Origin: Sodiomyces alkalinus F11
Taxonomy: Eukaryota > Ascomycota > Sordariomycetes > Glomerellales > Plectosphaerellaceae
Direction: 5' to 3'
Assembly: GCF_003711515.1 (NCBI RefSeq)
Contig: NW_021167084.1
Coordinates: forward strand, 1,033,811-1,097,810
Length of the DNA: 64,000 nucleotides
Under the pieces are notes generated by a model, which was not told the origin of the DNA, made no database searches, and saw nothing but the letters and a program-made list of their open reading frames with translations. The first letter of the stretch is position 1; each line of letters opens with the position of its first letter. The translations under genes and the position numbers were made by a program. Below are positions 25,491 to 36,930 of this stretch, one piece after another.

Positions 25491-28400
25491 TATATACCCC
25501 CTAATCGTCCTAAACGTTAGTTAGGCAATTAAAGCTATTCGTAATCGGTAGATAATCTAGCTATATAATCTATCCGCTATAGCCGCCTTTAAATTTATCC
25601 TTTAGGTCCTCTAAATATTCTATCCGGACTTCCTTTAGCTGTTTCTGCTATAACCGTTCCCGTATATTTATCACGCCTACCTAGGACCTGAATATCTTAA
25701 ATTTCTCGCCGTATAACGCCTTCGTTAATCCGTCTACCACTATTTCCGCGCTTATAACGTACGTTATAAGTATTTACCCTTATTCCTTTACTTAATATAA
25801 CTAGTGGCCGTGGATATTAACGTGGCAGAGGCGCGTTATTAACGTGCTAATCTCTTAATTAACTAATCGAATTATTTAGTTATTATTATATAAGATCCTT
25901 AATTCCGGATCGTTAAATTCCACTCCTATACTAAGTAATAGGCGTTATATAAAGATACCCTTTTTTACACCTTATACTAACGCTAATAGCTCTGCTTCCG
26001 TTATTAACGTCGTGACCGTATCCTGCTTAATAGTGCGTTACGCCATTATACCGCTAAATAAGCGTATTATATACGCTTAACTGCTTTTTTGATTAAGGGT
26101 ATTATCGGTAAATAAGGCGTTAGTGTAGATTTTAATAGTATCGCTACCCCCTAGTTCTAACGTCAACGATTAGCTATTAATTAGATAAAGGATTAGATAA
26201 TCGGCGGCTTTATAGTAAGTAGGCCCTGGATTAACATTAAACCGGTATAGCCTGGATACTATAAACACGATATTAGGCCGCGATATTACTACCACGTATA
26301 GTATAGATCCTATCTTCCGTTAATAGCTTTTAATATCCGTCGAGGTCCCTGAATAGGGTAGTAGTTCTGCGATTTTAATTAGGTGCGTTAGGCGATAATT
26401 CCTACTATGCTTACTATTTAGCTTTAAAAGGCGTTCTAATTTTATAACGTAGTCGCGTTATAATAGCTAGATTTTACGGGCGGCACGGTCACGAATAACC
26501 TTAATACCTAGGAACCACTATAGAGGATCGCTACCTTATAGGTTATAGTGGCGTTATAGGTTATTAATAGCCTGCTTTATCTACGCCTTATATTATTCCT
26601 TATAAGTAATAACGATATCGTTAATATAGATAAATAGGATTAAACCGCGGCGTAGAAAGTAATACGGTTCCTACGTAGTATCTAGAATCCGTCCGCTAAA
26701 AGGATAGCCGAAAAGTGCTTTTACTAAAGTAGCGGGGACTCTTTAAGTTTATATAACGTCTTTTTCAGGTATAAATAACTCCTAGGGGCTAAAAAGCCTA
26801 GCGGCGGGTATATAAAGATATTATAGAGGAGAGGCGTGTGTATAAACGCGTTTATAATATTACATTATAATAGCGTAAGCTTAAATCGGGCGGCGATAGC
26901 TATTAACACGCGGAATAACTATCCGGCTAGTATTACTACGTATATCTCCTTAAGCGAGGATTAATACTACTAATCTCCTTATACTATAAGCCTTACCTTA
27001 TATTTATACAGAAATCTATACTTATCGAATTTATATATTATTACTTATATCGAATTAAGAACCTGATATTGATCTGCTATAAACGCCGGTACCTGTATCC
27101 ACGACCTTATCTCCTCGTAGCTCCGTAGGTAGTTTTCTTATACCTATTAGAATAGGTAGCCGTAAGAGTGCGAGGGTATATCGTAAGGGTTTTTCGGAGG
27201 AGGAGGGAGGTCTTTACGGTAGATCTTTACGGCCGCCGGGGTAACCGCCGGAGTACCCGCCGAAGTAACCGCCGGGGTTATATTTCTCGAGATAGCCTCC
27301 CGGGTTATGCTTCCGGTAGTTACCGCTAAGGCTATAGATTTATAGGGTGTTATTAAGCGTCGCTATAACGCTATAGACGTAGACCTTTTTAACCGTAATT
27401 TAGTTAGCGGAGTCCTATTTAATATATATGTATTAGGGGCGTGGCGGCTAGCGTTAAACGTAGTAACCTAATAGTCTTTTTTCTAGCTATCTCCTTACAG
27501 AATTAATTATACTCCTTTATTTAATAGGAGCCCTATAGCCGTAGCTATAGAGGTATTATAGTACCGTGTTCCATTATCCTAGAACCCTATAGCCGTAGAG
27601 GTATCACGGTTTCCTAATATAACGGCTACTATTAGCGCTATAACCGATAACGGGGTTATTAGTAGAGTAGGAAGTAATGGATCGGGCGGATATAGACGGT
27701 GATTAAGCGTTATACCGGCTAAATTATACTATTCGTGACCTAAATCTTATCCTAATTAACTCGAGATAGCCCCCTTTACCCCCTTACGGCCGGGTATTAC
27801 GGACTATAACCTTAACGGTAAAGCCGTTAAAGAAGGGGATCTGGGGGCGTTTATCCCCGGATCTAATAATTTAAAATAAGCAGTTATATAAAGGGGGGGG
27901 TCCTTAGCTTATACGTCTATAAACGGCCGTGAATCTCTAGCTCTCTCTTACTTAATCTAATTAATTAGGTCTTCTAATTACTCCTCGATTAATTAACGGA
28001 GGTTATCCTTAAAGGCGTTAATATCGCTGTTAAAAAAAGTATATTCGTTAAAATCTATATTACGCGTGCGAATAACGCGGTAATAGCGCCGGCCTAGCAC
28101 CTAGATACGGAAGATATTAGTAGAATCATAGCCGATAAGGTAGCCGATATATACGCTGGGAGCGATACGATTTAATAGCTTATTCGCGCCCTTTTAGGCG
28201 TCCTTTATTATCGTGTACGCCTTATAGCCGTAAGCTCGAAGATATAATACAATCGGCTTCCTTCTAAAAAGGACCTTATATAGCGTTTTCTAATCCTTAT
28301 TATTATACTGCCTTCGTGGCGTCCGGTTATAGATATATATAGCCGTGGGAATAGCCTTAGGCTATATAAATAGCGGTAGTTTTAAGTGGATATTTATCGT

Positions 28401-30744
28401 ATAACCCTTCGAAATAACTATAATAGTAGCGTGTTCGGCACCCCTGTTCTACGCTTAAGTATTAGTAGTAGATACCTCTAAAAGAATACACTCTTCACGC
28501 AGGAATTAGGTAATATCGTGGGATTAAGTTAGCTTATTATTAGATTCGAAAACGCGTACCTTATAGCCTAATTAGCGGTCTACCCAGGCGAGGAATTCTT
28601 TAATTATTATAAGGATATCTATTACTAGCTTACTCTTTATAACGTAGGTGGCCGTAAAGCCACTATAATAGTTGGTGAAAAATATAAACCGCGAGTCCCT
28701 ATTAGATATTCGGTTAAAATCGATGAAATTAATCGCCTACCGCTCCCCTATATAAGTAGGTGCGGTGCGAGGGCGCCTACTAATATACCGTTTAATCTTT
28801 ATAAGCTTATAGGCCTCGTAGTCGATAGTTATTAGTCCTTTTATTTTAACCCCCTATATCTGTTTTTCTAGGTGCCTAAGTAGTTTAGGGCCTATATACC
28901 CTAGCCGTAGATACTATATGATACCCTCTACTATGCTTAGATACCGTATCGTCGATTTATGGACGGCTTTTCGGGTGGTAGAAGAAGAAGAGCCTAGAAA
29001 AGCAGCCGTAGATTAGTTAAAGGGCATGTATTTAATAACGGTTTAATCGAAGTGGTGACTTAGCTAGTATAGTATAGATCTATCAGAACGCCGAATACAG
29101 TTATTTAGTGGCTTCTAATCCTACTAGTATCCTCGAAGACGTAGGCGTTAGTTAGAGATTAAATTATAGGTAAAATCCTTATAGTATACGACGTTTAATA
29201 GCCTGAAATCGAGGCCTCCTATTAGTCCGTTTAATCTCACGGTTATATTACCGTAACCTTATATAGGCAGGGACGAACTACCGGCTACTACGTAGTCCCC
29301 TTACGTGGCGGGTATAAAATGAGAAAAACGGGAAAAATCGTTAAAGATATAAATAATAGCGCCGGAATTAAGGATAGTAAAGGTTCGAAGAGGGTAACTG
29401 GTAATAGTACCCGCTATAAAGGTGGTAGCGTAGGAGACGCCGCTACGGACGCTGCTATAGTCGAGTCACGCTTCTTTAAGCTATGTAGAGTCCTGGCTTA
29501 TATCCTTCTTTACCTTCTTTACGGTGCGTAGTTTTTCTACTTCCGCGCGTAGCGAGTAGTTATATTTAAGGATCCGCTAGACGGTTATTTTAGTGCTCTC
29601 GAAGGGTGTTTAATCGTTATATACCGTATCCGGGAATAGATAGAAGCAGGCGTTAATATCGTGGCTAGGTATAGCGTATACGTGGTAGATCTACCCTTTC
29701 TATAGAGTAGATTAGCGGCGTTTAGAAGAGGAACGGTTAGCTAAAGCAGTAGAAGGTATAGCTGCAGGATTCTTAGCTTTATTCTTCCCACGGCTACCCT
29801 TCTTAGGCTTAGCCGTGGTCTTTAAGGTATCCTCGCCCTTTTCGCTTCCGGTATATAGTGCCGGGAATACTATAGCGTAGTGGCTACCGCGTTTTCCTTA
29901 GTCTTTAAGTCTAGTATTAATATATTTCTAACCGAGGGTGTAAAGGTCTTCGGGTATAATTACTTAGTTATCTATAAGGCGTCCCTTAGCCTTAGTCTAA
30001 TCGCGGCCGATCTAGGGGCGTATACCTTTAAAGAAATTTATAACCTCTATATACGTGGCGGGCTTCGAACCGGTATCTTTATAGCTTTATAGTAGTAGCT
30101 ACTATTTATTTAACTACTCCCTAAGCTTTTTAAGGCTATTCGTAGGGTACTAAGCGTGTTGAATATACTTTTTATAGGTATTAGTTTAGCGGGTGGCTAG
30201 GGACTAATCCGTATCGTATTTAACGGCTTTATATACCTCGCGAGGTATACCTCCTCGTAGTAGTTATTTACGGCTTTGGTTAATAGTATTAACCTGCTAG
30301 GTTAGTATAGCGTTAATCCCTTTTAGGTAACTATCGTATTACGCTTATAGGATCTCCTAGCGCGCGATTTTAACGTTATACGCCTTCTAGCCGGTGTCCG
30401 TAAGGTTAAGATATTACGTAGGAGTACGCTTAGGTATTATAGAGGGGAAAGAGCCGTAATTTAGTATTATAGGCTCCTCGGGAATTAAGTCGGATCGACT
30501 AGGCGGAGAAACCTCTACACGTTATTATAGGTAGTACCCGATTTGTATAGGCGTTACTAGAGCTCCTAATCCTTATAGGTTTTATATATAATAAGGCTAA
30601 GATATAATATCTTTGCGGTTACGTAATAGTATTATAAATAGTCGTAAAGTGTTATATAGAGGTTATAGAATAGACTCGGTATATCGGCGTGGCTAGATAG
30701 CTTCTTAAATCGATAGTAATAAAGGTAAAAGGGTATATCTTCAC

Positions 30745-30972
30745 TTAGTAAGTAAGACTCTTAATTATCAGATAAAGCGTAGTCAAAATCGTCATAAAAT
30801 AGGTCAAAAATTGATTGAGGTAATTGTGTATAATTGTAACTGTCTTAGACCGTCAAGGAAACGCTGCCACCGTATTTTATATGGTGCAGATTCTGCAAGC
30901 GTCTACCCGGATTGTACTCTTGGCAATCCGGCCTATTACGTAACCGAAAAGACTGTGGTCTGTTCCATAATA
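30745..30972 (-). repeat. 5' LTR of Copia B1, little mutated, adjoining HAUS1
   Basis: The LTR keeps most CA/TG (GGTGCAGATTCTGCAAGCG; GACTGTGGTCTGTTCC) compared with its three relatives. It ends about 95 bp before the HAUS1 start codon and is oriented away from that gene. Confidence 0.8.
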
Positions 30973-31067
30973 CTTGAGCTATTCAGTTGCAACACTTCCA
31001 TTCTATGCCAAGTACTTAACCAGTTGTCTATTGTCTCATGGGAATACCCACGGGCATTTATTGGATC

Positions 31068-32000
31068 ATGCATCTGTCTCCGCTCCCAGAATCATCAGCC
31101 ATTTTCTCACCGACTGTGGCCCGTATTGCCGCATCGAACTCCAAGGATTGGAGCTTCGTTGACGCCTGGCTTGCCTCGAAATTCGCCGGTCGTTCCGTTC
31201 CCTTCTTCGAGCGAAATAACGAAACACTCAAAGACCTGCTTGCGCTGGCATCCGTCAACGAGGCGTCCGATGATGAGTGTCGACGCATTGCACTAGCCGA
31301 ATCCGCTGCTCTCCGAGAGATTCAACGTTTCAATCTGGCCCTTTTCGGGCCCAGCGACATGGAGCCCGATGCTAGTAGGCAATTTCGATCCGCATTTCTC
31401 AATGACTTGGAGGAATTTCTATCCCGCGATGATCAAACTTTCCTAGATATCATGGCATGTGTGGCCCTCGAGCTTGACATCGCTAGTCCAATGCCAGAGT
31501 CTCTTGGCGACACATTGGTTCAGCTTCAATGCAGGGCGTTCGATCTAGAAGAAGCCCATAGCCGCGTGCATGTAATGAGGAATCACATCAACGCCGACAT
31601 AGCCAAGATGGAAGAACTATTGCGATGTCAGCGGGATTGGAGTTATATGCCGCCGTCTGATCAGGCACGGCACAATCTGGAGAAACACAGAAGGACCAAA
31701 CAGTTGTCATCGAAGATTTCTGAACTCAGCGACCGTCTCGCCTCTCTTGATGCCGCCTCTTTTACATCCCACCCAATGATCGATCAATTAGCAGACCACG
31801 AAGTTCAACACTCAAACTTATTGGCCAAGAAGAAAGGGCTTGAGGAAGAGGTTTCTCAGTTTGCCTCTCTTCCAGAAACCCCAGACCTTGCCAGGGGTCA
31901 GCTTGAACGACTACGTGGCGAACTGCGGTCTCTTGCGGAACGGAGGGACGTCTGCTTCGAGAATCTCGTCGAACGGGAGAGTCCCCGAAAAAGACCATGA
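31068..32000 (+). CDS. HAUS1: HAUS augmin-like complex subunit 1 homologue
   Basis: A single-exon gene of 310 residues, counted from the ATG at 31,068 (MHLSPLPESS). An in-frame ATG ten codons upstream (31,038) gives a less typical N-terminus, so I prefer the inner start. The N-terminal half is helical with SPTVARIAASNSKDWSFVDA, a hallmark I associate with fungal HAUS1 proteins. The C-terminal half is Leu/Glu/Lys/Arg-rich with heptad-like spacing (about residues 165-300), consistent with coiled coil. Augmin binds existing microtubules and recruits gamma-tubulin to nucleate branches, mainly in the spindle. No signal peptide or membrane segment is visible. It converges on VAC14, with 92 bp between the two stops. 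Its 5' flank is only about 95 bp of unique DNA, then a Copia LTR. Codon use and CA/TG content are normal. Family assignment is from memory of the sequence pattern, so an alignment should confirm it. Confidence 0.75.
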   Translation: MHLSPLPESSAIFSPTVARIAASNSKDWSFVDAWLASKFAGRSVPFFERNNETLKDLLALASVNEASDDECRRIALAESAALREIQRFNLALFGPSDMEPDASRQFRSAFLNDLEEFLSRDDQTFLDIMACVALELDIASPMPESLGDTLVQLQCRAFDLEEAHSRVHVMRNHINADIAKMEELLRCQRDWSYMPPSDQARHNLEKHRRTKQLSSKISELSDRLASLDAASFTSHPMIDQLADHEVQHSNLLAKKKGLEEEVSQFASLPETPDLARGQLERLRGELRSLAERRDVCFENLVERESPRKRP

Positions 32001-32092
32001 GTTCTTGGGGAGGGGCCAGTTGCCGTATATCCACAGTAACTTTTGTGTCTGCTTCGCAGGAGGATGGCTGCTTTTATGTCCCCGCGTAGCAA

Positions 32093-35000
32093 CTATCCGG
32101 TACGCTTTGTTCTTCCAGAGACAGCGCCACCAAATCTCCCGAGTTGCCTCCCTAGGCCAGACCGCTTTGCTGCTGGTGCAGCGGGCGGAGCAGCTGCCGC
32201 AGCTTCCTTGGCAAGCACCGACAAGCCAGTCGAACCACGAGATTCTTTGGCGCTCTTGGATTCCTGCCCGTCCCCTAGGCGAATGTCCCCAAGGCTCGAT
32301 ATCGGCCCATCAGCTAAGCCCTCCCCTGAATATCGCTGCGTCCGGCGGGCTTTTTCCTGCACGCTGCGGAACTTCTCAAGAAGATCATGCCATCGCACGA
32401 TGGCCTCTTCTCGCCCTTTGAGCCTATTGGGCCTGTCGTAGTTGGATCCAGCCGCTACAGGTGCATTTCTGCAGTGAAGGACGGATCTGTTAGCACTGAA
32501 ATGATGGAAAAGAAAAAGATACATGATGAAAAAAAGCCAACAGATCGCAGTGGAGCGGTTTCCATTTAGGGCCCGGAGCAGGGCGACCCAGGCAAAGTGA
32601 CGAGGAAAGGATTATGACGAACGATTTGGGTGCGATATGTAAGTAGCCTATCGAGCTAACACTGTTAAGGCGGTTTTTGAGAGCGGCAAAAGCCGATGAT
32701 TGAGGTAGCAACATAAGAAGCCCGTAAAGGCACTTATAAAGGTACGGATACTTCTCGGGTTCGAGGAGCTGAAGACGGAGATCTGACGCGGTTAGTGCGA
32801 CGTTGAGGGGTGCAGACTGTGCATCCTTACATGTGAACACGGGTGATTCAATTAGTTGAACTAGCTTGTCGATTTGAATGAGGATGTTCACCGTCATTTC
32901 AAGCTCCGCACTGCTTCCAGTCAGCGGCGAAGCGACTTCTACTAAGGCATGACCTTACAATATCTGCAGGAGGTTGTATGCTTGTTCGTACGCCTGAGCC
33001 AGCAAGCATAGGGAAAAGGTTGCAACGGCGTTGCAACACCAGGATCGAAACAAGGCAACAAAGAAGGATTGACCGTCCTGCATCACTGTCAGTCTGGCTG
33101 CGCCAAGGATGCGATGAACGGATACAGGACTTACCTTGCTTTCCAGATTTCGCAGTCTCTTGCGCAGGTCGGACAGTTCGGGAGCGGTGATCAGGTTGTT
33201 GTTCAAGTTCTGGACCATGATGCTGGCAAACTCTACGTCTTCCTCCTTCTCGATGCAGTCGGCGAGAGTCCTGTAGATCCGCTCAGCGCTGAGATTCATG
33301 CAGAGTTGGCGAATGATCAAATTTCCTCTTGTCTCGAGCAGTTTTCTGTCCGTAGCAAATAGTTGTAATAAGTTGACCATGAAGTTAGAGAAATAGTCAT
33401 CCTCGCTGTTACGCGAAATCTGTGATAAGAGCTGCAGATCCTTAGTGACTACGGCTTCGGCAGGATCAGATAATGTCTTGAGAAGCGCCGGAAATGTCCC
33501 GTCGTTGAAGGCCAGCACCTTCCTGGGTGCTTTTCGGTGGAGCATTATGAGCCAAGTAAGAGCCGCCACGCGCGTAGCTTCGTGGTCATTGGAGAAAAGG
33601 AGCGTAAGAGCATTGACAGCTGCAGCATAGTCAAGATCAGCCTGAGGGTTACTGGTGGGTTGCCTGGTGGCTGAGGAGATGGCACGATTGTGCGATGGTG
33701 TCGGACTTCGAATGTCCGCGTCTCTAGAACTGGAAACAGAGGCATGTGTACTTGAGTTGTCTTCGGGTCGTTCTCCTGGGTGAGGCTGGTGTTGTGACGG
33801 GTGCAAAGACCCATCAACCTCGGTACCATCGGACAAGGAGACGACGTAATCCAGCAAGCCCGTATTGACCCGAGCAGCAGCCTGGCGAATCGACTCAACT
33901 CCACTGGCCATGGCTGGGAGCATGTGCGCCAAAATTTTGGGCGTAAACGGCAGCACCTCCTCTGGGCAGATGTCGAGAAACTCTACAATCCAGCGAAGAG
34001 ACTCGAGCAAGGAATCTTCTTCTAGAGGTCATATTAGTCCCAGCCAGTCTCAAAGGGCGCACTCGGTCACGACCTACCCAGCGGGGAATCCAGAGTTGCA
34101 GTCAAGATTTCGAGGATGGCTCTGAAATTAATATGGACGTCCTGGCCAGGAACCCAGTCTTCCTCCGCACTAGCGTCGTCGTCGTCCACGAGATGCGAAT
34201 CGACTTCGTCCCCTTCCTCGAGACTCCCATGGATGCTGTCCGAGTAAACCGAGTCCTCTCTTTTTCTCTTGCCACATTCGTGTGACTTTCTGTTCTCCGC
34301 TAGACCTTTTTTGACACGAGCAATCCGCTCAATTTCATTGAGAAATTTGTCGAGGCAAGCCTGCGTGGCGACATGGACATCACGGTTAGGATCACTAAGA
34401 AACTTGAGTAGCCCACCCAGGAAATCCGGAAGGTAAGTAACGAGTTCAAGATCTGGGATGGAGTCCAGCAGAGTGATCCAGCCGACCAGGAACTGGCGAG
34501 TGAAGGGATTAATAACCCATATGCGCTCCTTGAGGAGGGGGACGAATCGCTGGAGGGAAAAGGCGGTGGGGAGCCGGGCGGCCTTCTCGGTCGTTTCCTT
34601 GTCAAACCATGCTTGGTCGGGCACCGGCTCGAGAACCGAGACGTAGGAGGCAGCCGACTCTGCAACAATATCCTTGATAAGACGGTCAAGAAGCTCGGCG
34701 CCGTTCTTGACCGATAGCTCTGAGTCTGCTCCCAGCTAGCCAGAGAAGATGAGTCGGATAGTGTTGGTTGCTTGAGGCATCGCATGACATACCTTACAAA
34801 GGGCATCGAAAATGTCATTAAAATAGATCAGAATCTCCCCTTTGGCAACTTTGGCAATGTTGTACATGGCCTCGCAGGCGTAGTATCTCACTCTCGCATC
34901 TTGGTCGGCGAAGCACGCCAGAACTGGCGGCACAATCTTTCCTAAGTATGTAGCTAATTCCTAGGAAGGACTGGGGTGTTAGTCAGATTGTTCTCTACAA

Positions 35001-35404
35001 CATTTCTTGCGGACACTGATTCAACCAGGGCAGGGTGCAAGGGGCCGAAGACCTGAGCCCAGGAGTTGTGTGAATGTGAAAAATAGAAGATGGGAGAGGA
35101 AAAGGAGGGGGCAACAGACTCCTCCCAAGGCAATTGCTGCTGCTGCAAGACCAATGAGGCCTCCATTTCTCCCATGCGGTTGATGAACGGCGTAGGCATA
35201 CTCGTTGCAGAGTTGCTCAAGAATAGTCTCAACTTCCGCATAAGCTTTGCCCGCGATAAGGTCTCGTATTGTTCGTTCAAGCCTTCAGGCGCTATCAGTA
35301 CGCGTGTCTCTAAACAAGTAAGGGAATGACTGTTACTCTAAAGCCCCAGCTTTGCGCTTATCGTAGAGCTTGTCGTTTAGGGCGCGCTGTATATTGGCGT
35401 CCAT
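32093..35404 (-). CDS. VAC14: VAC14, scaffold of the Fab1/PIKfyve-Fig4 complex, eight exons
   Basis: Predicted exons on the minus strand are 35,404-35,337; 35,282-35,120; 34,960-34,793; 34,735-34,078; 34,021-32,959; 32,910-32,831; 32,782-32,623; and about 32,468-32,093. They give about 911 residues. Introns are 48-159 bp with GT-AG ends, and each junction restores family sequence: [18 protein letters not shown] at the start, [20 protein letters not shown] (exon 3), [20 protein letters not shown] (exon 4), [20 protein letters not shown] (exon 5) and [17 protein letters not shown] (exon 7). The last junction is uncertain (donor near 32,622; acceptor at 32,468 or 32,495). HEAT-like helices fill most of the protein; an acidic segment lies near residues 310-335 and an Ala/Lys-rich tail ends it. 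VAC14 holds the Fab1 kinase and the Fig4 phosphatase on vacuolar/endosomal membranes to control PI(3,5)P2. The gene is intact, RIP-free and convergent with HAUS1. Confidence 0.92.
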
Positions 35405-36084
35405 GACTATATTGTCCACTGGTTCATACTTAGATCAATTATAAAATGCCTCTGGAATGGACCATCACAGAATGCAAGACGCCTGAAGTGTGGCGTGAAA
35501 GCCTGCTTGGAATTTAGTAGCCTTATAGCTGTCAGATGCCCTCAGCGTGACAAACCATATTATATTAGGGGGATGGATAAATAGCAGGTACGTTTGGATA
35601 TCCAGCAGGTAAAATATATATATATACAGAGATAAGTTCCTTTACATGCTAACAGCCTACTAATATCGGAGGAGTCCCCGTTATATAGGTATAAGCTATA
35701 ATATTTACGCGTAGCTCTTAATTCAGTATATTTACAAAGCAAAAGAGTAACTAACCTAGCTAAGCAAATAGCTTAAATTACTATCTCGTTAAGTTCTATT
35801 AGTTCCCGAGCAGCGTCCTTAATCGCCCTCTCTATTAGCTTACATAAACGTAGGTCTTTATCTAATTAACTCTTAAATTAGGCAGAAATCTCGCTCTCAT
35901 GATAATCGATTAGGTTAACCTTAGTCTCTTTCTCCTCTTCTTAAGACTCTTCCTTAAAATCCGTTAAGTAGGTTAGGTAGGTAAGGTAGTATAATATAAG
36001 GCTATAAGGGAATTAAGAGCTACGCCTAAATATTATAGCTTATACCTATATAGCGGGGAGCCCGGTATTAGTAGGTTATTTATA
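35405..36084. promoter_or_regulatory. VAC14 upstream region grading into RIP-like DNA
   Basis: 35,405 to about 35,560 has normal composition and should hold the VAC14 promoter. From about 35,600 CA and TG fall away. On the minus strand 36,000-35,770 reads as a charged, coiled-coil-like stretch (ESEISA-stop-FKS) that resembles the tail of the MULE transposase at 9.4-9.6 kb (VISAQFKGK). It may be a transposase remnant, but no inverted repeats were found near it. No other gene is seen. Confidence 0.35.
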
Positions 36085-36930
36085 TATAAAGGAACTTTAT
36101 TATTATTATTCTTCTTCTTACTCCGCTATCCTATCTAATCTATAGGAGCCTAATTTAGACTATATGGTCCTTCTCGGGTAGCTATAAAGGGGAAAACCCG
36201 GGATCCCGGGAAAAACCTCTATACTTATCCTTAGTTAGAGTAATACCGCTACGGGGCTAATATAGCCCCGGTATATTCCTTTTATATTTCTGGATTATAC
36301 CTTTAGGCTAGTGGCTAACGGGAAGGGTAGGCTATAGTTCGGGTTAGCCTAGGTCGGTTATTAGCGAGGGAGCGAGAGCTAAAAGGGCACCACAGTATCG
36401 CCGCTATATAGCGGCCGCGGTATATTATCTCCAGCCTCCCTGCGTCCCCGGGGGCTATTCCTATTATCCCTTTTATTAATTAATAAAGAGAAAGGTAAGG
36501 TAAGCGTTCCTGCCTCCCTTAGGGGTAGGCGCCTATTATATCCGGTAATAGGCAGGAAGGATAAGGCTCCGCCTATACCCCTAAAAAATAGTAGATACTT
36601 AATAGAAGATAAGGTCCTTTTCTTTTCCCTTTTTTCTTTCCTATAACGCTATAAAGCTTATTATAGGTTTTCCTTATTATATTCCCGTATACGGCCTTAT
36701 AGGTTTACTGTTATAGTACTATACTAACTAAAGGTATCTTTTAGTTTTTTAGTCTTTTTTTCCCTTATTGCTTATATAATTCTAGTATATAGTTTATAGC
36801 TTATAGGCAACGTTATAGTACCGCGGGGTTAACTAGATAGTATAATAGTATTAAGTAATAATAACTATAATAATAACTATAATTATTATTATAATATAAG
36901 TATCTCCGTGTTATAAGAGCGCCTTAGTAT
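36085..36930 (-). mobile_element. LINE 3'-end fragment, minus strand
   Basis: Reverse complement of the last 700-800 bp of the LINE copies. It includes the tail (TTATTATTATTATT at about 36,099), the ACTCCGCTATCCTA block and the paired CCCGGGATCCCGGG block near 36,195. The upper limit, where Copia A starts, is approximate. RIP is heavy. Confidence 0.75.

Larger units (their letters stand above)
25281..30975 (-). mobile_element. Ty1/Copia family B, nearly complete element (copy B1)
   Basis: On the minus strand the 5' LTR lies at about 30,972-30,745 and the 3' LTR at about 25,490-25,281. Between them are gag (about 30,700-29,000), integrase (about 28,800-28,300), reverse transcriptase (about 27,200-26,400) and RNase H (about 26,100-25,550). 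The RT box reads FIYINDIVIT near 26,620, where YVDD is expected; both Val-to-Ile and Asp-to-Asn are G-to-A changes. The integrase core matches the cleaner text of copy B2 (DFTDFNRISDRDSRF near 59,550). The interior is saturated with RIP stops. The 5' LTR facing HAUS1 is far less mutated. The element is non-functional. Confidence 0.82.

Noticed and set aside
31762..32569. Several overlapping frames between HAUS1 and VAC14 on both strands
   Set aside because: They are out-of-frame shadows of HAUS1 and of the last VAC14 exon; only the frame with [10 protein letters not shown] is coding.
13169..35404. A gene cluster or pathway linking the three nuclear genes
   Set aside because: Sphingolipid desaturase, augmin subunit and VAC14 have unrelated roles and are separated by repeats; there are no tailoring, transport or regulator genes between them.
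35960..35995. Telomere-like GTAGGTTAGGTAGG repeats
   Set aside because: Too short and irregular; lies inside an ordinary intergenic region.
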